Part shown: one piece after another, positions 35,199 to 42,675 of the stretch
Numbering within the stretch: the stretch's first letter is position 1
Layout: every line of letters starts with the position of its first letter
DNA from: an uncultured bacterium
Lineage (GTDB): Bacteria > Pseudomonadota > Alphaproteobacteria > Sphingomonadales > Sphingomonadaceae
Assembly: GCA_942636505.2 (NCBI GenBank)
Contig: CALOGB020000156.1
Coordinates: 1 to 52,621 of the forward strand
Length of the DNA: 52,621 bases
Direction of reading: 5' to 3'
The notes under the pieces: generated by a model
What the model was told of the DNA's origin: nothing
The model's input: the letters and a program-made list of their open reading frames with translations, nothing else
Database searches by the model: none
Made by a program: the position numbers and the translations under genes

Positions 35199-35744
35199 TC
35201 AGCCGCCCCCCGCGAGCGGTCGGCAGGCCGTCTTGGAAAGCGTATAACTAGCGAAAGGCTTTTCAACAGCTTTGCGGTCCCGCGTGACAATCTGCCAAGT
35301 GAGGCGGTCGCCTAACATGCGCCAGCGGTTCACGTAGGCCTTGTCCGGATATTGGTAAGTAATATCGAACCCGTCTGCCTTGCTTTCGCCGCGTCCCGCT
35401 ACCGCGGACGCCCCGCCAAAACTGTCCGCCCAATATCCAACGATAGGGCCAGCTCCGGTTTTGGACGGCTTGCCGGTTCCTCCAAAAACCAGGTGTGCCG
35501 CGTACTGGTCCTGCGGATCGGCGAGCGCGCTGCTTGCGGCTTCGACAGCCAGCATCGCATCCTGGACGATCGGATAGGCGTTCACCGCAATAGCGACGGC
35601 TTTGCCCATCACCGTACCCTGCCCCCCCCAACACCCCCCGAGTGCGTTGACCGAAGTGGGCATAGGCATGCCCCCCGCTTCTAGAGCGCTGCCAGTGGAT
35701 GATGCCGCAAGCATAACCATTGCGATGCAAGACTTTCCAATCAT
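35199..35744 (-). CDS. Secreted hypothetical protein
   Basis: 181 residues. The N-terminus (MIGKSCIAMVMLAASSTGSA) looks like a signal peptide. GCWGGQGTVMGK near residue 37, followed by strands ending VGYWADSFGG and ITYQYPDKAYVNRW, suggest a small beta-barrel such as a lipocalin-like fold. No near neighbour on the same strand. Family not recognised. Confidence 0.55.
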   Translation of the reverse strand: MIGKSCIAMVMLAASSTGSALEAGGMPMPTSVNALGGCWGGQGTVMGKAVAIAVNAYPIVQDAMLAVEAASSALADPQDQYAAHLVFGGTGKPSKTGAGPIVGYWADSFGGASAVAGRGESKADGFDITYQYPDKAYVNRWRMLGDRLTWQIVTRDRKAVEKPFASYTLSKTACRPLAGGG

Positions 35745-36158
35745 TAGTCCCCCCGTCCCCCGTTCCTGTCTAGGTGTCTAGCCCAAGCATCTGGTGCATC
35801 GGGTTGGCGACGAACCCGTCTGACTCTGACGTCCAGATTTCGACGATGTATTTGTAGGGTTGGACCATAGAGCGTGTAGATCCCTATGCATTATCCGGAC
35901 ACAATTCCGCAAACGATCGACTCCGAGAACGCTTTCCCCAGCTCAATCGTCGTTTGTTTTCGGAAGCCAACGAGACCGATGCCGACCCGGAGCGGATCTT
36001 GCCGGCAGGTTATTGAAGGCGTTTCTCCTGCACGGTGCCAAGCTGCCACGAGTAATTCGCCACAGTTTCGGGGAAACTCCGGGGTGGTACCACGCGGTCT
36101 TCAGACCTAATCTGATCGCGTTCGAGCATGCGTGAGCGAGCGAGGGGAAAGCAAGAAT
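35745..36158. other. Intergenic region with repeat copy B
   Basis: No gene is supported. Short frames on both strands lack start context. It contains one copy of the TIDSEN-type repeat at 35909-35965. The left end should carry the promoter of the minus-strand gene ending at 35199; the right end, GAGGGGAAAGC before 36159, is the ribosome site of the next gene. Confidence 0.4.
35909..35965 (+). repeat. TIDSEN-type repeat, copy B
   Basis: Reads ACGATCGACTCCGAGAACGC then CCCCAGCTCAATCGTCGTT; aligns with the copies at 35061 (minus) and 40163 (plus). One frame gives TIDSENAFPSSIVV. Confidence 0.45.
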
Positions 36159-36668
36159 ATGCGTCATCGACTTGGCACAGTCGCCTTTGCCGGCATGATC
36201 GCCTTAGCGACCGGTGCGGCTGCACAGGGACTTGCAACCAGAGATCTGACGGGCGTCAGTCAGGCGGCTGCCACGGCGTTGGGCTCCGGCTTCGAGGCAA
36301 AAGAGGAACCGCAGCGGGCCACCTTGTTCTGCACGGATTGTGCGGGCGCACCGATCGTTGACGTTCTGATTGGTCGTCAGGCGGACGGAACGGAGGAACG
36401 GGTTCGGTCGGGCACGACAAGCATCGCCGATCTGCAACAGATCTGTCGCGCACGCAGCCCTCGATGCACCGTCACGGCACTGGAGGTGGCGCCGGCTGTG
36501 GGTTGGGTAAGCGGGTATCCGCTGGGCGACCGTGCGGGGGCCACGGCGATCATCATCCGCGATGGCGATCTGCTGACCGTTCGCTCGCTTGCACAGGATC
36601 CCGCATCGGCCAGACAGGCGATCGATCGCTTGTTGCCGCTGATCCGAACCCGGATCATCGGACCCTGA
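36159..36668 (+). CDS. Secreted hypothetical protein
   Basis: 169 residues from ATG 36159, with GAGGGGAAAGC upstream; ATG 36132 is in frame. A signal peptide ends at GAAAQ. Cysteines occur in LFCTDCAGAP and QICRARSPRCTV, four in all, which may form disulfides in the periplasm. The end (DPASARQAIDRLLPLIRTRI) is a predicted helix. Function unknown. Confidence 0.6.
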   Translation: MRHRLGTVAFAGMIALATGAAAQGLATRDLTGVSQAAATALGSGFEAKEEPQRATLFCTDCAGAPIVDVLIGRQADGTEERVRSGTTSIADLQQICRARSPRCTVTALEVAPAVGWVSGYPLGDRAGATAIIIRDGDLLTVRSLAQDPASARQAIDRLLPLIRTRIIGP

Positions 36669-36903
36669 TCAACTACCCGGCCAAAAAGTCCGTGATGCGA
36701 TAAGGGGCGAGCGGTCACGTGCCGGGTGCTGCCAACGAGCATGAGAAGCTTTCCCAAAACTCGATCCCGGTCGAGACGATCAGGAGCGCGACTTCAGGCT
36801 ATTTTCAACAGCCCCGGTCGTCTGTTAAACATATACAGACGGTGCTGCAGAGGCATTTTGTGTACACATCAGCGTTAATTGCACCCGCTGTCAGCGGTAA
36901 ACG

Positions 36904-37647
36904 TCAGAACGAAACCTGGACCCGCCCTACGATTCTGTCTCCAGCGTTGCTCCGATCGGCGAACCTGCTGGCGGTGGCGGTGCAGGAGACGTAAGTCCCA
37001 ATATAATCGACGCCGATCGTCAGACGGTCGCGGCGGTGTTCTAGGCCGAGCCGCCAGTTGGTGTAACTGCCGCCTGGACGAAGACGCTCTGCCCGGACGG
37101 GATCGCTGACGCTGCCGGAGGAATGGCCGAGTTCGGCGAGCATCGTGAACGGCGTACCGGGGATGCCGGCATTGGCGTTCGCATAGACATGCACGTTGCT
37201 GCCACCGATCGCGCGCTGCGACGGCGCGCCGATCACGCCGAGCGTGGCGTAGAGCGGACCATAGGCATAGCTTGCCGATACCCCGGCCTCGACATAGTCC
37301 ATCCGTCCCCGCGCGCCCGCGAATGCATGGCCTGTGGCGTCGGTGCGTATCCGCACCGCACCGAGATCCCAGCTGGTTCCAACCGAAAGGTCGACGACCG
37401 CGTCGGCACCACCGTGTCGCACGCTGTTTCGAAGCGTCACCGTTCGCGCCGATGCATCAAGCCGGCCGCGCGAGACGCGCAGCTCGCCCGCCAGCGCGGC
37501 ACGTCTCTCGGTCCAGCTCAGCCCGCGCCGTTCCTCCTGGCTCATCACCTCCAAGGTTACCGGCCGAGCATCCTGTGCAAACGCAGGCGTGATCAAGCCG
37601 CAACTTGCGGCACCGAGCACGCCCGCCAATCGAACGCGCCGGATCAT
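36904..37647 (-). CDS. Probable outer-membrane beta-barrel protein (TorF-like)
   Basis: 247 residues with signal peptide (to FAQDA). EVMSQEERRGLSWTE close to the mature N-terminus and alternating strands ending RIVGRVQVSF, with a terminal Phe, resemble TorF-family putative porins of sphingomonads. It starts in an ATGA overlap with the gene upstream (37644-38093), so the two are co-translated. Confidence 0.65.
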   Translation of the reverse strand: MIRRVRLAGVLGAASCGLITPAFAQDARPVTLEVMSQEERRGLSWTERRAALAGELRVSRGRLDASARTVTLRNSVRHGGADAVVDLSVGTSWDLGAVRIRTDATGHAFAGARGRMDYVEAGVSASYAYGPLYATLGVIGAPSQRAIGGSNVHVYANANAGIPGTPFTMLAELGHSSGSVSDPVRAERLRPGGSYTNWRLGLEHRRDRLTIGVDYIGTYVSCTATASRFADRSNAGDRIVGRVQVSF

Positions 37648-38093
37648 CCAGCGCGCTGCGGAGCGTGGATCCGGTCCAGCTCGACGCGCAGCATCTGCTC
37701 GTCTTCCTGCGCCAGCATTACCAGATGCTGCTTCATGTCCGCCGCCTTTGCGGCGACTTCCTTCTTGATCGCGCTATGGCTCGCAACGCACCAGCCGGGC
37801 CGCGTGCCGGAAACCACGGGGTCGCTGTCGATGCTGCGCACCAACCTCGTACCCGACGCCGCGACCGCGTGCCGCGCGACCGACATGCTCGCTGCCCAGT
37901 CGCAGCGTAGCGACGACGCTCTTCCGCCGGGTGCAACCGCGCCCACCTGCTTTTGCGTGATGACCACGTCGCCGCGATATTTGACGGCGACCGGACCGCT
38001 GCGGTGATCCACCTGGTTCTGATGATCGACGGTCATGCCGAGGGCGGCACCGGTGGCAGCAAGCACCAAACCGGTGGTTAGGAAATAGGCCAT
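37644..38093 (-). CDS. Small membrane-anchored or secreted protein
   Basis: 149 residues from ATG 38093, with AGGAG nine bases upstream; longer starts lack support. An N-terminal hydrophobic segment (MAYFLTTGLVLAATGAALGM) is a signal or anchor. Two cysteines (RCDW and WCVAS) bracket the middle, and the last 45 residues form a Glu/Lys/Ala helix probably coiled. It is coupled to the beta-barrel gene downstream, suggesting an envelope role. Family not recognised. Confidence 0.6.
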   Translation of the reverse strand: MAYFLTTGLVLAATGAALGMTVDHQNQVDHRSGPVAVKYRGDVVITQKQVGAVAPGGRASSLRCDWAASMSVARHAVAASGTRLVRSIDSDPVVSGTRPGWCVASHSAIKKEVAAKAADMKQHLVMLAQEDEQMLRVELDRIHAPQRAG

Positions 38094-38185
38094 ATTCGCT
38101 CTCCTTTTGCCATCCCGATCCATTCTGATCGGTGAAGCTGATCCTTGCGGACGATGATTGTACAACGACAGTGCAGCGTGTCGGT

Positions 38186-38359
38186 TCAGTCGAATCGCAG
38201 CTGCAAAGTGCGGGCGTACAGCCGATCCTTGGCGTTGAGGCGCAGCCGTTTCAGCCGAAGCAGCCGCAAGGTATTGGGGATGCGTCGCTCTATCTCGGCG
38301 CGAATCTGCTCATCCAGCCGCGCGTGCAGCCGGGTCAGTTTGTAGGAAAAAATATGCAA
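38186..38359 (-). CDS. DUF465/YdcH-like small protein, TTG start
   Basis: 57 residues. Reading from TTG 38359 gives MHIFSYKLTRLHARLDEQI, then a basic helix with LRLLRLKRLRLNAKDRLYA. The pattern LxxxHxxLDxxI ... LKRxRLxxKDxL is that of the DUF465/YdcH family of short alphaproteobacterial proteins. GGAGAG sits five bases before the TTG, and no ATG or GTG is available in frame, so the rare start is well supported. Possibly in the same leftward unit as the two genes that follow it. Confidence 0.6.
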   Translation of the reverse strand: MHIFSYKLTRLHARLDEQIRAEIERRIPNTLRLLRLKRLRLNAKDRLYARTLQLRFD

Positions 38360-38764
38360 AGCCGCTCTCCAACCAACGATTGAACGATCGGATCAGTCGC
38401 GATGAAAGCAGGCAAACAGGCCAGGCCTAAGCATCGAGATAACCCGATGCGGTCCGACATCACGTTCGTCCTGAGACGACCGCCAGAGGGGCCCGGCCCG
38501 CTCCCTCAAACTAGGGTTTCGCCGGTTAAGGTCAATAGGATTGCGAAGGGATTTGCACGAGTTGACATTAGGGCATGGGTCCCCGATGTTACTGACATGT
38601 ACGCTCCAGCGACACATAAGCGTTTTCGCGACCACGCCGGCCAACTCGCCGCACGCGCTTAGCCCGAGCTCGCGGCCACGTCCGTTCGAGTTCGGGCTTT
38701 ATTCGATCTGACCTTTGGGACGCGTTCTGCGCGCCCATGATCTCGAATATGTGGAAATCATGCA
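38360..38764. other. Intergenic region with a weak ORF and a terminator
   Basis: An 86-codon plus-strand frame (38402-38662) ends exactly at the start of the hairpin listed below, but it has no good ribosome site, no recognisable sequence and unusual amino acid composition, so I do not call it a gene. Nothing else is supported. Base composition becomes AT-richer toward the right. Confidence 0.4.
38661..38700 (+). terminator. Terminator-like hairpin
   Basis: AGCCCGAGCTCG (38661-38672) pairs with CGAGTTCGGGCT (38687-38698), 12 pairs with one G-T, loop 14 nt, followed by TTTATT. Which transcript it ends is unclear. Confidence 0.5.
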
Positions 38765-39049
38765 GTGGCAAACCAAGTACCGAAATCGGACGATTTGTGT
38801 CAGGATGACCGTCAGCATCAAGTTGCCAATCCAGCACCTCAGCCTTTCCTGCGGATGAGGCCACAAAGCTTCTTCTCGAATAAATTCGATCTAGAAATTG
38901 TGGAAGACTACTCAAAGGCTGATGCCAACGATCGAAAGAATCACAATAATAACTGGCTAAGCCGCCTTATGGAGCTCAACCTGTTACTTTTGATTGTTTT
39001 GGTTGGTGTTCCGGTGCTGGTATATTGTATCTTGTCTTCGGCAGGTTAA
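38765..39049 (+). CDS. Possible small tail-anchored membrane protein
   Basis: 94 codons from GTG 38765. The first 70 residues are polar (Asp, Asn, Lys) and the last 24 (LNLLLLIVLVGVPVLVYCIL) form one clear membrane helix close to the C-terminus. The DNA is markedly less GC-rich than its neighbours, which suggests acquired sequence. The IS5 element begins 17 bp behind the stop. Coding status is moderately supported. Confidence 0.45.
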   Translation: MANQVPKSDDLCQDDRQHQVANPAPQPFLRMRPQSFFSNKFDLEIVEDYSKADANDRKNHNNNWLSRLMELNLLLLIVLVGVPVLVYCILSSAG

Positions 39050-39083
39050 AACAGGAGAATGGGCTAGGGTCAGGACTCGTTGA

Positions 39084-39473
39084 TCAAAGCCAGAAGATGA
39101 CAGTGGCAGCGAGGGCGATGGCGGACAAGAAGACCGTCGGACACCTGTCGTAGCGGGTCGCAACGCGGCGCCAGTCCTTCAGCCGTCCGAACATGATCTC
39201 GATACGGCTACGGCGCCTGTAGCGGCGTTTGTCGTATTTGATGGGCTCGAGCCGAGACTTCCGACCTGGGATGCATGGCTGGATGCCCTTGGCCTGCAAG
39301 GCATCCCTGAACCAGTCGGCGTCGTAACCGCGGTCGCCGAGCAGCCATTGCGCCTTGGGCAGATCGTCGAGCAATGCGGCCGCACCGGTGTAGTCGCTGA
39401 CCTGTCCGGCGGTCATGAAGAAGCTGAGCGGACGGCCGTTTGCGTCGGTCACGGCATGGAGCTTCGTGTTCAT
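39084..39473 (-). CDS. IS5 transposase, second reading frame
   Basis: 129 codons from the first in-frame ATG, though translation probably enters by frameshift about 15 codons earlier. It holds the second catalytic Asp (LLGDRGYDADW) and the Glu of the DDE triad (RSRIEIMFGRLKDWRR), plus the IS5-type MNTKLHAVTDANGRPL segment. Together with the first frame it gives a full-length DDE transposase. Confidence 0.87.
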   Translation of the reverse strand: MNTKLHAVTDANGRPLSFFMTAGQVSDYTGAAALLDDLPKAQWLLGDRGYDADWFRDALQAKGIQPCIPGRKSRLEPIKYDKRRYRRRSRIEIMFGRLKDWRRVATRYDRCPTVFLSAIALAATVIFWL

Positions 39474-39493
39474 GCCACCTTTGGTGCGACCAA

Positions 39494-39841
39494 TCAGGCG
39501 CCCGAGATCCCCTTTTTAACCCGCAGGCTCGATGCCGTGCGGTGCGCCTTCAGATACGTCGCGTCGATCATGACGGTCTTTGGGTCGGCATCAGCGGCAG
39601 CCAGACCTTCCATCATGCGGAGGAACACACCCATCTCACCCCACCGTTTCCAGCGATTGTAGAGCGTCTTGTGCGGGCCGTAGTCGCTGGGCGCATCACG
39701 CCAGCGCAGCCCATTGCGGTTCACGAAAACGATGCCGCTCAACACCCGCCGGTCGTCAACTCGCGGCTTGCCATGGCTCTTTGGGAAATATGGCCGCAGG
39801 CGTGCCATCTGCTCGTCCGTTAGCCAGTACAGGTCGCTCAT
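39494..39841 (-). CDS. IS5 transposase, first reading frame
   Basis: 115 residues from ATG 39841 (MSDLYWLTDEQM; an ATG 15 bases upstream is also in frame). It carries the N-terminal DNA-binding part and the first catalytic Asp in MIDATYLKAHRTASS. Near the end, GTT AAA AAG GGG offers a slip site. A shift of -1 there continues the protein as GDLGRLIGRTKGG into the second frame; without it translation ends at ISGA. Confidence 0.85.
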   Translation of the reverse strand: MSDLYWLTDEQMARLRPYFPKSHGKPRVDDRRVLSGIVFVNRNGLRWRDAPSDYGPHKTLYNRWKRWGEMGVFLRMMEGLAAADADPKTVMIDATYLKAHRTASSLRVKKGISGA

Positions 39842-39902
39842 CCTCAGTCTGCTCACGGAGCCTGAATCAGATCGCGCCTCTCACATCAATGGGTCCTGAC
39901 CC

Positions 39903-40152
39903 TAGGCCGCGTCGCATCCAGGCCTATTGGCCCCTCCCCGCGCTGTATGTTCGGTCAGACGTGCTGCGCGAGAAGCTGATCGTCGCACGGCCGCTGGCGA
40001 AGCGGGCGCCAGTGCGTGACCTGACGATGATATGGCGTTCGTCATCGGCGCGGGAAGCGACCTATCGGCGCCTCGACGAAATCATACGGCGTTGCGTTAT
40101 GCCGTGGGAACACCCGGACACGGGCGAACCGGCAAAGATCCCAGCCGGCTAG
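39903..40152 (+). pseudogene. C-terminal remnant of a LysR-type regulator
   Basis: Directly right of the IS, an 82-codon stretch ends at TAG 40152 and reads ...LPALYVRSDVLREKL, VARPLAKRAPVRDLTMIWR and LDEIIRRCV. This resembles the end of the effector-binding domain of a LysR regulator. No matching N-terminal part is found left of the IS, so the rest has been lost, probably by a deletion next to the element. It would have lain opposite the old-yellow-enzyme gene remnant. Confidence 0.5.
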
Positions 40153-40162
40153 CAGTTCCTAA

Positions 40163-40220
40163 AATACCATCGATTCCGAGAATGCCCTCCCCGTCTTGAT
40201 CGTCGTTCCGGTGCTAGAAA
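40163..40220 (+). repeat. TIDSEN-type repeat, copy C
   Basis: Reads ACCATCGATTCCGAGAATGC then CCCCGTCTTGATCGTCGTT; aligns with the copies at 35061 and 35909. One frame gives TIDSENALPVLIVV. Confidence 0.45.
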
Positions 40221-40257
40221 CAGTGCCGGCCGTGTCGATCGCGCCCACCACGCATTT

Positions 40258-40282
40258 GCCGCGATCCTCAAAGGATCGCGGC
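40258..40282 (-). terminator. Perfect hairpin after the old-yellow-enzyme remnant
   Basis: GCCGCGATCC-TCAAA-GGATCGCGGC is a 10-bp perfect stem 23 bp beyond the stop of the minus-strand gene. No T tract follows on either strand. Confidence 0.4.
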
Positions 40283-40304
40283 TGCCATCGACGCTTGATA
40301 CGTT

Positions 40305-41232
<928 letters not shown>

Positions 41233-41970
41233 CCGGCGTTCCGCGATTCTGCCGAGCTGCATCTTGGCCATTCGGTGCAGACCCAGGCGCTGCTCCTGCA
41301 CGCGGCCGGGGAGCTGCCGCCGCTACCCGAGGGCTTTCCGGACCTGATGGACAAGATCCAGGTCACGATCGATCCGCAAAAGTCGCTCGAGATGATGGCG
41401 CGGGCGCTGGATGACATGGGCAAGCTGTTCGCCACGCTTAGCTTCGATGTTCTTCACAACGCGACCGACCAGGCATTTCTGACCAGCGACAATCCGGTGA
41501 TCTACTACGACCCGCGCGTCCCGCCGTTGGCGATACGGCCTTATACCATCCCGCAGGACGCAAGCCGTATCGAGCTGCTGTTTCCGGTTTCAGCGACGAT
41601 GGTGCTGCTGTTTCCGGTTTCAGCGACGATGGTGCTGCGGGGGCGCACTCGCCCGCGGCGCAGCGACATCGGTCATCGGACGATCAGCGATCGCCGGACC
41701 ATTTTCCGGATCAACCGCCTAATCTGCCGCTTCGGCTATCGCACGATTTTCGCTACGGATACGCGCGAAGCCTTACTGATCGCGAGCACCGCCGCGCTGT
41801 CGCCGGTGGCCCAGCTCGACCGCATGCCGGCGCAAGGCGGCTATTACTCCTTCGGTCAGTTTATCTTCGGGCCGCGTCCCGACAAGCCGAAATGGGATGG
41901 ACCCCGCAAACGCCCGCGGATGTCGCCGGCCAGCGCGGTAGCCGCTGACGAACCGGAGATCGCACCATGA
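41233..41970 (+). pseudogene. 5'-truncated DUF4238 family gene
   Basis: About 245 codons remain, ending in an ATGA overlap with the intact DUF4238 gene. TDQAFLTSDNPVIYYD and the following IELLFPVSATMVL are DUF4238 features (compare RFLTSSNPLINF in the next gene). The N-terminal HxxPRYYLKRF part is absent, cut at the same junction that truncates the old-yellow-enzyme gene. An exact 30-bp duplication (41575-41634) lies within it. An internal start could still give a shorter protein. Confidence 0.65.
41575..41634 (+). repeat. Exact 30-bp tandem duplication
   Basis: Positions 41575-41604 are repeated exactly at 41605-41634, adding ten codons in frame (LLFPVSATMV twice). Being exact, it is recent. 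Confidence 0.95.
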
Positions 41971-42671
41971 CGATCTCGAAGCGGCACCATTACACGCCAC
42001 GCTATTATCTCAAGCGGTTCGAGACCGAGGCGGGCGCATTGTGGCGGTTCGACAGCGAGACCGGTGCCGTGACCAAAGGCAATAATGAGCGGTTCGGCTT
42101 TAAGAAGCGCTGGAACAGCTTGCGCAATCCGCCGCCAGGCTACGCGCCCGATTGGGCTGAGAAGCAGATAGCGGTGATCGATGGCTTGGCCTCGAAGGTC
42201 ATCACCGAGATTCTCGAAGGTCAGTTCCCGGCCGATATCCGCAAGCTCGCCATGGCGATTTCGTTCATGCACCACAATCAGCCGCGGCTGCGGCGCGAAC
42301 TAGAGACCGTTCATCCCGACAAGGTCGGGCAATGGAGCGAGGACTATTGGCTGGTGGTGCGGCTGAAGACTGCCCTCGACAATTGGGAGAGCTATGTTCC
42401 GCTTTACTATGCGCTCAACGTGATCCCGCCCGGCAGCAACCAACGCTTCCTCACGTCGAGCAACCCGCTGATTAATTTCGCCAACAAGCCGACGATGCTG
42501 CTGCCGCTGTCGAGCCGGCATTGTCTGTTCCTCTCGAACGACCCCGTGCATCGCGCCTTCGGGCCGGTGACCCGTACGCTGGGCCTGGAGGAGATTGCTG
42601 GCATCAACCGCATGACGATCAAGAACGCTTGGCAATATCTCTATTCCTGCACCGACAGTTTCGCAGAATAG
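41967..42671 (+). CDS. DUF4238 domain protein
   Basis: 234 residues, starting in an ATGA overlap with the truncated relative upstream. The N-terminus KRHHYTPRYYLKRFE is the DUF4238 signature, and MAISFMHHNQPRLR plus RFLTSSNPLINF lie in the body. The family has no established biochemical function; the conserved His/Asp/Asn positions would allow catalysis. Members are often found in accessory regions. It converges with the large STAND protein gene, with only four bases between their stops, so the two transcripts run into each other. Confidence 0.8.
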   Translation: MTISKRHHYTPRYYLKRFETEAGALWRFDSETGAVTKGNNERFGFKKRWNSLRNPPPGYAPDWAEKQIAVIDGLASKVITEILEGQFPADIRKLAMAISFMHHNQPRLRRELETVHPDKVGQWSEDYWLVVRLKTALDNWESYVPLYYALNVIPPGSNQRFLTSSNPLINFANKPTMLLPLSSRHCLFLSNDPVHRAFGPVTRTLGLEEIAGINRMTIKNAWQYLYSCTDSFAE

Positions 42672-42675
42672 CCAG

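Larger units (their letters stand above)
39067..39902 (-). mobile_element. Complete IS5-family (IS427-type) insertion sequence
   Basis: 836 bp bounded by imperfect 18-bp terminal inverted repeats: GGGTCAGGACTCGTTGAT at the left and the complement of ATCAATGGGTCCTGACCC at the right (16 of 18 match). A TA duplication flanks it (39065-39066 and 39903-39904), within CTAG-like sequence, the target preference of the IS427 subgroup. The transposase is read on the minus strand in two overlapping frames joined by a probable -1 shift. Ends and both reading frames look intact, so it may be active. Confidence 0.9.

Noticed and set aside
38402..38662. 86-codon ORF ending at a terminator hairpin
   Set aside because: No ribosome site, no recognisable sequence and odd composition; the stop at the hairpin may be coincidence.
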